The position numbers were made by a program, and so were the translations under genes. Of a DNA stretch of 64,000 bases, positions 36,251 to 44,504 are shown piece by piece (position 1 is the stretch's first letter; every line of letters begins with the position of its first letter). The notes under the pieces are model-generated. The model saw nothing but the letters and a program-made list of their open reading frames with translations, had not been told where the DNA came from and ran no database searches. Location: IMG/VR virus record IMGVR_UViG_3300027708_000029, positions 1-64,000 of that record. One strand, given 5' to 3'. Origin of the DNA: a virus.

Positions 36251-37914
36251 TTGATACTTTCTTTCATATGAGCATATTGAATAAAGTCTTCTTCTCTTAA
36301 AGTATTTTGATTATTTTTTACATTTTGGGCTACATTATTGTTAGTGATGATATTGTTTATAGAATTTATCGCGTGTTCAGGAGTATATGGCTCAGTATGC
36401 ATTCCATTAATAGAAAACCCATAGTCTAAATCTCTAATCATATTTAGCAATATTAAGGATGAAGTTAATTGGTGCTGCGGCATATGTTTGGATACGGCAC
36501 CAGTAATGGCATCATATGGACTAATATTAGGAGGCAAGTTATTAATGGGTTCTAGCATTGGTAGGCTTTCTTTCCATTTGCCTTGTAATCCTTTTAGGAC
36601 TACGCTATCAAAATATTTTTCCCATTTTTTAGCTATATTATCCCAATTATAATGTTGCTCAGTAAGCTTGCGTGTTTCAAATCTTTTCTGTTGTTTAAGA
36701 AAATCTGGCAAAGAAAGATAGTTATATAAAATTTCTACTAAATGATCATTATCCGGATACACTCTAACAGCTTTAGTTTCTAGCTCTTTAAAATACTGGT
36801 TAATTCTAATAGGATATCCACCAACTTTACGAACAACATCGCTCATAGCGCTATAATCTACAGATGCAATCGGAACACCACAAGCCGATGCTTCAACTTG
36901 AGGCATACCAAACCCTTCGCAAATAGCATATTGAACATATATGTCAAAAGAATTCATAAGCATATTTAATGTCTGGGAAGATACGCCAGCGCCAACATTA
37001 GGAAGAGAAAATGCTTTTTGACTACATCTTGGACAATGAGCCATAGGATGTTGATATAAACAAGGATAAAAATACCCACAGTTTTTGCAGCTGTAGGAGA
37101 ATAGTACTCTATTACCCACCTTATATTCTTTTAGTAATTGAGGAAGATCCCAACCTGCATCAGGATAACTAGTATGAAGATAGAGGTAAGTTTTTTCTCC
37201 TATTGGATTATTTTCTGCTTGTAATTTTGATAGGAAGGATTTAAGACTTGAAAATAGTTCAGGAATAAGTTTCCTTTTTTGATTCCTCATTACAGAACCG
37301 ATAATAAAACTATCCGGGTCAAGTCCAAGATGACTCTTTAATTGTTTTCTATCCTCTATCATATTAAATGTATTTAGATCAACACCCGGAGATGTGGTGT
37401 CTATATATTTAATTTTATTATTACTCTGTTTTAACAAGGTTTCTTTACCAAAATCGGAATAGGTAAAGATCGCATCTGCTTGTAAAAAAGTGTCAATCCA
37501 TTCTTCCTGTTGTGGAGCAGAGTCCACGGTTGGCATAAGTACCCAATGGAAAAATGGTCGTAATGGCGAAAATTGCTGATACGAACTCATCCAGTAATCT
37601 CTAACATCAAATACAATATCTGGCTGGAAATCTAATAAGACTCTTTCAAATCTCCAACGACCAAATTGATTTTCCATAGAGCTATTATATTCTTGACTTC
37701 TGGGATCTTTAGAATCCACAGCATTAGCATAATATTTCCAATGAATATCAACGTCTTTTGGATCATTCACTTTACCATAAGAAGCAAATTCTGCTATCTC
37801 ATATTTTCCGGTAGCATGAAGTCTTTTTAGTATTTCTCTGGCATATGTTCCAAAACCAGAACTTAGAAAGCTGGCCTCAGAACACATTAAAATTTTGAGT
37901 TTTTTGTTAGACAT
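36247..37914 (-). CDS. Glycosyltransferase, GT4-like, with inserted zinc ribbon
   Basis: 555 residues. The N-terminus LKILMCSEASFLSSGFGTYA is the GT-B first strand and acceptor loop, so the ATG at 37914 is needed. The donor domain carries CEGFGMPQVEASACGVPI, the GT4 signature. Between donor-domain strands (about 37020-37095) is an inserted Cys4 ribbon, CKNCG ... CPRC. No Shine-Dalgarno is present, because the T-run of a strong terminator ends right at the start codon. It leads glycan cluster 1. A C-terminal extension of about 100 residues was not recognised. Confidence 0.75.
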   Translation of the reverse strand: MSNKKLKILMCSEASFLSSGFGTYAREILKRLHATGKYEIAEFASYGKVNDPKDVDIHWKYYANAVDSKDPRSQEYNSSMENQFGRWRFERVLLDFQPDIVFDVRDYWMSSYQQFSPLRPFFHWVLMPTVDSAPQQEEWIDTFLQADAIFTYSDFGKETLLKQSNNKIKYIDTTSPGVDLNTFNMIEDRKQLKSHLGLDPDSFIIGSVMRNQKRKLIPELFSSLKSFLSKLQAENNPIGEKTYLYLHTSYPDAGWDLPQLLKEYKVGNRVLFSYSCKNCGYFYPCLYQHPMAHCPRCSQKAFSLPNVGAGVSSQTLNMLMNSFDIYVQYAICEGFGMPQVEASACGVPIASVDYSAMSDVVRKVGGYPIRINQYFKELETKAVRVYPDNDHLVEILYNYLSLPDFLKQQKRFETRKLTEQHYNWDNIAKKWEKYFDSVVLKGLQGKWKESLPMLEPINNLPPNISPYDAITGAVSKHMPQHQLTSSLILLNMIRDLDYGFSINGMHTEPYTPEHAINSINNIITNNNVAQNVKNNQNTLREEDFIQYAHMKESIK

Positions 37915-37941
37915 AAAAAACGGGGGTGTTTTTGCACCCCC
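37915..37941 (-). terminator. Rho-independent terminator after ssb
   Basis: On the minus strand: stem GGGGGTG, six-base loop CAAAAA, stem CACCCCC, one G, then six T. The 7-bp stem is almost all G-C and the T-run follows directly. It ends one base before the ATG of the 555-aa glycosyltransferase, so it should stop most ssb transcription and separate glycan cluster 1. Confidence 0.88.
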
Positions 37942-37969
37942 ATCTCTTAAAATGGTAAAGGGATTTAAT

Positions 37970-38341
37970 TTAGAAACTAACTACTTCTTCTGCCTGATCC
38001 TTGCTCTTCTTAGATAGTTTAGTAATCTTAGAAAAGTTATTAACACGAACCTTTAGGGAATTATGCTTAACACCATCCTTTTCCCATGAGTCGTTCCTGA
38101 GAGATCCTTCGACCAAAACAAAATCACCCTTCTTAAATGACTGACCGATAATTTCGGCACCACTATCCCATGCTTCACAAGGAACGAATGTTGTTACCTT
38201 ATCTCGCTCACCATTTGCCTTCGTGTATTCCCTAGAAACAGCTACAGTAAAATTAACTACCGAAGTCTGCTTACCATTTGTATTTACTACACGCATCTCA
38301 GGGTCTCTAGCTAAATTACCACGTAGAATATTAATATTCAT
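37970..38341 (-). CDS. ssb: Single-stranded DNA-binding protein
   Basis: 123 residues from the ATG at 38341. A longer frame begins further upstream, but the internal ATG has an AAGGAG site at 38349-38354 and gives the family start MNINILRGNLARDPEMR. The OB-fold is clear: strand 1, NFTVAVSREYT, FVPCEAWDSGAEII, KGDFVLVEGSLRNDSWE. The C-terminal tail is short, with acidic residues and a final Val-Ser-Phe rather than the usual Asp-Asp-Ile-Pro-Phe. It coats ssDNA for the split polymerase and annealing protein. It is transcribed from the promoter at 38393-38420 and ended by the terminator at 37915-37941, as a one-gene unit. Confidence 0.92.
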   Translation of the reverse strand: MNINILRGNLARDPEMRVVNTNGKQTSVVNFTVAVSREYTKANGERDKVTTFVPCEAWDSGAEIIGQSFKKGDFVLVEGSLRNDSWEKDGVKHNSLKVRVNNFSKITKLSKKSKDQAEEVVSF

Positions 38342-38392
38342 CAAGTTCTCCTTAAAATAAAAAACCAAGGTCCAAAAAACGAACTGCTCCAT

Positions 38393-38420
38393 ATTATAGA
38401 CCGAGAGGAGCCAGCGTCAA
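38393..38420 (-). promoter_or_regulatory. Sigma70-like promoter for ssb
   Basis: Minus strand -35 TTGACG (38420-38415), 16-base spacer, -10 TATAAT (38398-38393). The predicted start is near 38386, leaving a leader of about 45 bases before ATG 38341. The -35 element contains the TGA stop of the polymerase C-half gene. Confidence 0.8.
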
Positions 38421-40048
38421 GTCTTAGGAATATACGTCTTTTCAACTATTAACGAATCACCAGACTTGGCTCTGTTTCCTTTAATAATGATTACATTACC
38501 ATCAAATAAAATATTTCGATAAGCCTTATATGCTTCTGGAAAGAACACAACAGAGTCTATTACTCCTGTACCATCACTCATAGTAACAAATGCCATCTCT
38601 TGACCGGGAGTCTTACCAGATTTAGTTTTAGTAACACCCACATTCTCTATCTCTCCACATAAAATAATATTATCTTTAAGAGTAGTATTCTTAAAATCTT
38701 TACAAGTTGTATTAGTCATTGTAATATCATACATATCAACTTTAGAACAGGTAATACTGCATCCTAAGAAAGCATCTTCTGCATCAGAGATCCAGTCTGG
38801 ATTATCTTCCAAAGAATATGGGGGTTTATTATAGCTGTTAATTAAATCAAGTATGATACTTTTCCTGTTCTTGTTAGATTTACCATTATGATACAAATCA
38901 TATAAGGCATCTCCAATAGATTTATATTGATGCAAGTTGGCTAGGATGAAATCTGATTCTTTTTTTGTTAATTCAGACACTAAACCAAATTCAAATAACA
39001 TACTTGTTCTTTGTTTACCCAAATAAGAAACAGCACCACTTTGAATCAAAGCTTTGGCCGATGTAGAATTGATATTTATCAAAACCTTCATCAGCATTTC
39101 AACCCAATTCATAGTGTCAAAATCTAGTTTTTTATCCGTTTTAATTTTAATCAATTTATCAAAAACAGATTGTCCAAACCCTTTAATATCTGTTAATCCA
39201 AAATAGATCTTGTTGTCTTTTAAGATAAATAGTTGATTTAGATTCCTAATATCAGGTATACAGACAGGAACATCCATCTCATTAGCATTTTGCACTAACT
39301 CTTTGATTTCTGCTTTAGGATCAATTTTATCTTTAGCAAATCTCAAATAGGCTGCAAAAAAGATTTTTGGAAAATGAGCTTTTGTATATGCTGATAAATA
39401 ACTATTAATAGCATAACTAACAGCATGGGATTTATTAAAAGAATATCTTTGAGATTTTTCAATCCAGCCGAAAATTTCTTCTGCTTGAGAAGTAGCTACT
39501 GTTCCTATTTTTTCTGTACCTTCTAAGAACTTAATTTTAATCTTAGCCATTTCTTCTGGTTTCTTTTTACCAATGGCTTTTCTTAACATATCTGCTTCTT
39601 GAAGATCAAAGCCAGCTACAATCTTAGCGATTTCCATAGCTTGTTCTTGATAAATCATTTCCCCATAAGTTCCCTTTAAAATAGGTTCTAAAGAGGGATG
39701 ATAATAATCTACAGACTCCTGACCATTCTTCTTATCTATAAAATGATTGGAAACTGATTTACCGTCTCTAAAAGCTTCCAAGCATCCTGGTCTCATAATA
39801 CTAATCAATGCAGAAAGCTGTTCTATATTCTCTGGCTTTAATTTTTTGGCCATAGATTTACCAAGTCTAGATTCCAATTGAAAACACCCTTTAGTATTTC
39901 CATCTGAAATTAAATCCCAAGTCTTCTGACACTCCAAACTAATCTCTTCTATTTTTGGATTAAATTTAAGAGTCATTCTGTCTTTGTCTTCATGTTCAGA
40001 CAGAATATCAAAAGAACAACCGCAACTATATTGAAATTTTTTAGGCAT
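38417..40048 (-). CDS. dnaE: DNA polymerase III alpha, C-terminal part (split gene)
   Basis: 543 residues. After a 35-residue leader with a Cys-x-Cys motif (FQYSCGCSFDIL), it aligns by eye with DnaE from just after the palm Asp: TWDLISDGNTKGCFQLESR, then IMRPGCLEAFRDG, YGEMIYQEQAMEIA, ADMLRKAIGKKK, YSFNKSHAVSYAINSYLSAY. These are fingers and DNA-binding parts. Helix-hairpin-helix-like (NSTSAKALIQSGAVSYLG) and OB-fold parts (ILCGEIENVGVTK ... VIIIKGNRAKSGDSLIVEK) follow. The catalytic Asp residues are in the other gene. There is no intein at YSFNKSHA, the split-intein site of cyanobacterial DnaE. It overlaps the exonuclease gene by 8 bases. Confidence 0.88.
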   Translation of the reverse strand: MPKKFQYSCGCSFDILSEHEDKDRMTLKFNPKIEEISLECQKTWDLISDGNTKGCFQLESRLGKSMAKKLKPENIEQLSALISIMRPGCLEAFRDGKSVSNHFIDKKNGQESVDYYHPSLEPILKGTYGEMIYQEQAMEIAKIVAGFDLQEADMLRKAIGKKKPEEMAKIKIKFLEGTEKIGTVATSQAEEIFGWIEKSQRYSFNKSHAVSYAINSYLSAYTKAHFPKIFFAAYLRFAKDKIDPKAEIKELVQNANEMDVPVCIPDIRNLNQLFILKDNKIYFGLTDIKGFGQSVFDKLIKIKTDKKLDFDTMNWVEMLMKVLININSTSAKALIQSGAVSYLGKQRTSMLFEFGLVSELTKKESDFILANLHQYKSIGDALYDLYHNGKSNKNRKSIILDLINSYNKPPYSLEDNPDWISDAEDAFLGCSITCSKVDMYDITMTNTTCKDFKNTTLKDNIILCGEIENVGVTKTKSGKTPGQEMAFVTMSDGTGVIDSVVFFPEAYKAYRNILFDGNVIIIKGNRAKSGDSLIVEKTYIPKT

Positions 40049-40745
40049 GAGATGTTGGTGATTGAAATGAGTCCTTAAACTTAATCTTATTTCCTAGGTT
40101 ACGATGTAGTCTCATAAAACGAACCAGAATTTCTGCACAATCCTTAACATCTTTGAGAGCATCATGGGCACCCTCTTTATTAATACCAAGATAATCTCTC
40201 AGAGTATCTAAAGAAAGATTTTTTAGATCGCTATTGTTTTCAAACCAATAGAAAACTAAATTCATAATATCTAATACATCTCTTGGATAAAAAATATCAC
40301 TTCTATCTTCTTTATTAGTATTACCATATTTGCGACTAAGTCTATCAATAATTGGTAGGTCGAACCTATTAATATTATAGCCAGCGGCAATAGGGGCACT
40401 AAATTGGCTCTTCTTACTAGACCTGCTATGGTGCATAGTCAAATAATTTGTAAATAACTTCCATGATTGATCTTGAGAGGGATATTTCTTCCACTCTGCT
40501 AAAATAGCCTCTTTTGAAGAACCTCTTACTTTAGCATGAAAATCTAATATGTCTGTAGTATATTGGTAATCTTCATCATTTGCCAAAACTTCTGGTTTAA
40601 AAAAGATATTAAATTCAGAATTGGGAACAATCTCTAATTTCAATGGATCAATAATCACTGCGGCAATCTGAACAGGACTACAAGACTTTGGGTCAGAGCC
40701 ATCTGTTTCAAAATCAAACACACAAATTTTGTTATAGTTAATCAT
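40041..40745 (-). CDS. DnaQ-like 3'-5' exonuclease (proofreading)
   Basis: 234 residues. DEDDh motifs are visible: Exo I VFDFETDGSDP (Asp11, Glu13), Exo II AGYNINRFDLPII, Exo III EGAHDALKDVKDC (His then Asp). It lies between the two halves of the alpha subunit, overlapping the C-half by 8 bases and the small gene upstream by 4. It is very likely the epsilon-like proofreader of this polymerase. The C-terminal clamp-binding tail of epsilon was not identified. Confidence 0.88.
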   Translation of the reverse strand: MINYNKICVFDFETDGSDPKSCSPVQIAAVIIDPLKLEIVPNSEFNIFFKPEVLANDEDYQYTTDILDFHAKVRGSSKEAILAEWKKYPSQDQSWKLFTNYLTMHHSRSSKKSQFSAPIAAGYNINRFDLPIIDRLSRKYGNTNKEDRSDIFYPRDVLDIMNLVFYWFENNSDLKNLSLDTLRDYLGINKEGAHDALKDVKDCAEILVRFMRLHRNLGNKIKFKDSFQSPTSHA

Positions 40746-40936
40746 TCGGTGGTCTCAACCTCTACTTCTATTAATGGTAGAACCTGAATCTTTTGTTCTG
40801 GATTGTCTAATCTAGCAGCATTTATAACTGTACAACAACTAATTCTTTGTTCTTCAGTCTTAGTATACTTATTAAGTTCAAATGTAAATACCTTACCAAT
40901 AGCTAAATCCATAAATTTAATCTTTTGGGTTGCCAT
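40742..40936 (-). CDS. Small phage protein between polymerase genes
   Basis: 64 residues from ATG 40936. A TTG two codons upstream is rejected because AAAAGGAG sits at the right distance from the ATG. It begins MATQKIKFMDLAIGKVFTFEL and continues to KYTKTEEQ, a small beta-fold pattern common in phages (strand, Phe, charged turn, then Asn-Ala). Function is unknown. The ribosome site lies inside the end of the polymerase N-half gene, and its stop overlaps the exonuclease start by 4 bases. Confidence 0.55.
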   Translation of the reverse strand: MATQKIKFMDLAIGKVFTFELNKYTKTEEQRISCCTVINAARLDNPEQKIQVLPLIEVEVETTE

Positions 40937-40938
40937 AA

Positions 40939-42832
40939 TCAATCTCCTTTTGATAAAATGTCTTGAATAGTCATGATCTTATCTAACATTGCCACGCCAA
41001 GAATATCAAACTTGATAATACCTAACGCTTCTAGGTCTTGCATCTCCATGCCAGCTATAAGTTGGTCATTTTTTGAATCATATACCATAGGACACAGAGT
41101 ATTTAATGGTTGAGCACTAATTGCAATACCAGCCGCATGTTTGGACTGATTAGACTTAGTACCTTCTAATCTAATAGCCTGTTCAAACCTTTTGGCAAGT
41201 GGTCCCTGCAATTCATTTTTTTCATCTATATAGCACCATTCTTTCAGTTTATCTGGCTCATTTTCTAAAGCCCACCGAATAATAGATGCTTCGCCGGTTT
41301 CTTCTTTCATTTCTTGAAGATCATCTGCAATTTTAGCTTCATCTGGAATACTTTTAGTAATCTTATTCATTTCATCAAAGGATATATTACCATAAACCCT
41401 TAATACGTCCTTAATGGCACCACGACCCTTAATAGTATTAAATGTAATCATTTGAGAAACCTTATCAGCCCCATAACACTGCTTAATATATTCAATTACA
41501 TTTTCTCTTTTGTTGATAGGTACGTCTACGTCAATATCAGGCATAGAGATATGATCTTTGCTATTTCTTCCAGCATTATAAAATCTATCAAACAATAAGC
41601 CATATTTAATAGGATCAATACTAGTAATACCAATTAAATAAGAAACTAGACAACCAGCAGCACTTCCTCTTCCTGGTCCCGGAAGCCAGTTATTTGTTCT
41701 AACATAATTCACAATATCCTGCACAATTAAAAAGTAACTAGAAAGATCTGCTCCTTGTAGAACCTCTAATTCGTACTTAATTCTATTAACATAATCATTT
41801 TGAAGATCTTTATCTATAACATTAGCAATTTTATCTCTCCAACCATTACGACATAACTGCCTTAAATATTCATCTGGATTTGCCCCATCTGGACAAGAAA
41901 AGGGAGGTAAATGTGGCTTATCTAAGATGTTGTAGTTTTCACATAATGAATCTACTAATTTAGTATTTTCCATTTCTTCTTCTGTATGAAAATGACCCAT
42001 TTCTTCTGGAGATAAGATATGGAAGTTGTCGGATGTAAAAAAGCACCCAAGAGGCACCTCCTCATCGTTACTAATCTTCCTGCTGATCTCTGGGAAGGTC
42101 GTTTTTAAATTATTACAGAGAAGCACCCTTTGATCTACAGCATCCTCCTTACGGCAATAGTGAGCGTCTGGTGTGGAGATGATTTTTGTGTTGGTCATTT
42201 TGGCCAAATCTCTCATAGCACCAGTCAAAACTGTTTGGATAGGAGAATTGGCCGAATCCATTAATTGTGCTTCTAAAAAGAAATTTTCTTTACCAAAAAC
42301 ATCTTTAAGTTTACCAATTTGATCAATACCTATATTTTTCCAGTCGCCAAGTAATTGATTATCAACACTAATCTTATCTGCCAAATAGGATCCAGCATGA
42401 CCACAAAATCCAATAATATTATTATTACAATATTGTGCAAGAGTCTCTATATTTAGTCTTGGTTTATGATAAAAATGATCGGGTTGATTAGACTCAGAAA
42501 CAATTCTAATAAGACTCTTCCATCCCTCGTAGTTCTTGGCTAGAATAACAAAGTGAGTTAGGTCTTTATTTTCTTTTGTTTTAATCTTAGGATCTTGATC
42601 ACAAATATAAATCTCACACCCTAAAATAGGTTTAATACCCTTCTTCTTCATTTCTGTATAAAATTTAACTGATCCAGCAATATTACCATGATCAGTCAAT
42701 GCGCAAGAAGTTGCACCTATTTCCTGACATCTTTCAGCAATAGTTCTCGGTTGCGATAGTCCATCCAAAAGTGAGTACATAGCCCACCTAAGAATGGACA
42801 TGCAGAGGCACATATCCTCTAGTCATGTCCAT
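40939..42832 (-). CDS. dnaE: DNA polymerase III alpha, N-terminal part (PHP and palm), frame-broken near its start
   Basis: The natural start is ATG 42832, with AAGGAG at 42843-42848. That frame reads MDMTRGYVPLHVHS and stops at TAG (42790-42788). The rest lies in the +1 frame (RWAMYSLLDGLSQP onward) and ends at 40939, 624 residues if counted from an inner ATG at 42813. PHP metal motifs are kept: HVH in the first frame, then TDHGN, GCEIYI, TPDAHYC. The palm has GPGRGSAAGCLVSYL, MPDIDVDVP and IKFDILGV, holding all three catalytic Asp. It ends just after that, before the fingers, which are in the gene at 38417. Typical DnaE is about 1160 residues; the two parts add to about that. Confidence 0.85.
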
Positions 42833-42873
42833 ATCTAATTTTCTCCTTATTTCGTTGTTCTAACCAAAAATAT

Positions 42874-43914
42874 TTATACGGTGCCGGGTGCTTTGTAGTG
42901 ACCTATACTATAGCCGGGAGCTTGATACTTGTCAATGACAGCTTTCATCCCAGTTGTGTCTATATCATGTTTAACTTGTTCGCACTTTGTCATACATTGG
43001 TCTTTAGCTGTTAGTTGACCATCTCTATATTCTGTTAATGGTTGTATTGAACTATTAGCAAATGTACTTTTCCCAAAGTGGCATAACTTACTGCATTTCC
43101 AACTTTTATTTAGTTGTGGCTTTTGAGTATTCTTTATAGTCTCAAATTTTTGTTTCAACATGATTTCTGTTTTGTATAGATCTGTTTTATCAAAACAAAT
43201 AGTAAATGCTCCACCATCATTGATGAAATTAATAGATATCATTACGTGTTCGATCTCTGGGTACATATGCTGAATAGCATAGTGATATATTCTTAATTGA
43301 GGATCATTTTGTAATTTTTCTAAAGTTTTTTCTTCTCCAGTAGCCCAGTCTAATCTTCGTCCTGTTTTCCAATCAATAACTTCTAGAGTATTGTTATTGA
43401 CTTTGGTAATAAGATCAATAGTGCCTTTTATAGCAAGATTTCCTTCAAGGATTCCATCTTTGGTTTCATATCGGTATGATGACCAGGGTTTCTTAATCTC
43501 AAGATCAAAGCGTTGTTCTGGCTGAACGATATGTCTATTCCTAGGATCAAACATACCCTTATTATATTCTAAAGCTTTATTAATCCATGCATGACAATCT
43601 TTATGATCTTTTGGTTCCCAAACATGATGAGTGAACTGAGAAGTATAATATTCATATACTTGATCAGTTATTTTTTTGATACTATAATTATTAATGTCTA
43701 CTTTTCCGACAACATCATCCTCAAAAATTGGACTATTGTTTTGGGTATTTAGTTTAATAAATGCTAAGATTTCTAAAGCCTTATGACAAATAGTTCCTTT
43801 GTCTGCTTTTTTATTTGATGGAGATCTTAAACCAAGGATATACTCAAAAAAATATTGCTGTGGACACATAGAGTGTGTGCCATAAGAACTACTTCTTAGA
43901 TATGTAATTATAAT
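42874..43914 (-). CDS. RecB/Cas4-like PD-(D/E)XK nuclease (non-AUG start likely)
   Basis: The first ATG is 43869, but the frame before it reads TYLRSSSYGTHS, leading into MCPQQYFFEYILGL; this is the family's usual N-terminal motif, so translation should begin earlier. No ATG, GTG or TTG exists between a stop near 43980 and 43869. AAAAAGGA (43930-43923) lies 8 bases before an ATT at 43914, used here as a tentative start. The core reads GTICHKALE (His), IKGTIDLITK (Asp), LEVIDWKTG (Asp-x-Lys) and LRIYHYA. Cysteines near both ends (CPQQ, WKCSKLC, CMTKC) may hold an iron-sulfur cluster as in Cas4/AddB. A recombination or end-processing exonuclease is likely. Confidence 0.75.
   Translation of the reverse strand: MIITYLRSSSYGTHSMCPQQYFFEYILGLRSPSNKKADKGTICHKALEILAFIKLNTQNNSPIFEDDVVGKVDINNYSIKKITDQVYEYYTSQFTHHVWEPKDHKDCHAWINKALEYNKGMFDPRNRHIVQPEQRFDLEIKKPWSSYRYETKDGILEGNLAIKGTIDLITKVNNNTLEVIDWKTGRRLDWATGEEKTLEKLQNDPQLRIYHYAIQHMYPEIEHVMISINFINDGGAFTICFDKTDLYKTEIMLKQKFETIKNTQKPQLNKSWKCSKLCHFGKSTFANSSIQPLTEYRDGQLTAKDQCMTKCEQVKHDIDTTGMKAVIDKYQAPGYSIGHYKAPGTV
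42907..42935 (-). promoter_or_regulatory. Sigma70-like promoter for polymerase N-half
   Basis: Minus strand -35 TTGACA (42935-42930), 17-base spacer, -10 TATAGT (42912-42907), with predicted start near 42900, about 68 bases before ATG 42832. It lies inside the 3' end of the nuclease gene. It would drive the polymerase N-half, the small gene, the exonuclease and the polymerase C-half as one transcript. Confidence 0.72.
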
Positions 43915-44504
43915 GTGAATATTCCTTTTTCTTTTAAGAAAGCTACTATTAATTCTGACTGTTGGAAAATATTTAATCTATCATTTTGAACAAATGAATC
44001 AAACTTCCACGGAGAATATTTTTCTGGATCTAGCGCTGTTTCGCTTGGATGATCTGAATGATATGGATTTCTAGTAAGTTTTATTACTAGTCCACCAACA
44101 GCTTGAATAGCTTCCACTTCATTGGGAAATCTGCAATCAGCTATAATAGCCAAATCTGGTTTTTCATTCTTTATTCTGTTAATAGTAGCACTAGTCCATA
44201 CATCATTTTTCATTTTACGAAATAAATCAGTACCAACAAATTGCATAACTTCTCTAGCTGTGAGATTTTTACCTTCCCATGAAATATCTGTTTCTGTATT
44301 CTTATCCGTATCTTCTCCGTAACATTGCTGATAAGTTAATCCAAGTATATTTATACATATTTCTTGTTTGAGTGGATCAGCAAAATTATATATCTTAACA
44401 GAACGATCTTCTCCTACATTAGCTTTATAATAACCCAAAACAGCTTCTGCACAGGTTGTTTTACCGGATTGTTTTCTACCAGCGAACGCTATAATCTTGG
44501 TCAT
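43908..44504 (-). CDS. Deoxynucleoside monophosphate kinase (phage type)
   Basis: 198 residues. The Walker A loop is GRKQSGKTT at residues 9-17. The segment LTAREVMQFVGTDLFRKM and then DCRFPNEVEAIQAVGG are hallmarks of phage dNMP kinases such as T4 gp1. It would phosphorylate dNMPs to dNDPs for replication. It overlaps the primase stop by 4 bases upstream, and its stop lies within the start region of the nuclease gene. Confidence 0.85.
   Translation of the reverse strand: MTKIIAFAGRKQSGKTTCAEAVLGYYKANVGEDRSVKIYNFADPLKQEICINILGLTYQQCYGEDTDKNTETDISWEGKNLTAREVMQFVGTDLFRKMKNDVWTSATINRIKNEKPDLAIIADCRFPNEVEAIQAVGGLVIKLTRNPYHSDHPSETALDPEKYSPWKFDSFVQNDRLNIFQQSELIVAFLKEKGIFTL

Noticed and set aside
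39380-39470. Split intein at the polymerase FNKSH site
   Set aside because: The site YSFNKSHAVSY is continuous in the C-half gene, with no intein-like ends (Cys start, His-Asn end).
42728-42790. Simple stop-codon readthrough (or TAG recoding) at the polymerase PHP break
   Set aside because: Frame 0 after TAG runs into TGA 18 codons later, and TAG is used as a normal stop at the end of the fibre gene, so neither readthrough nor a recoded genetic code explains the break.
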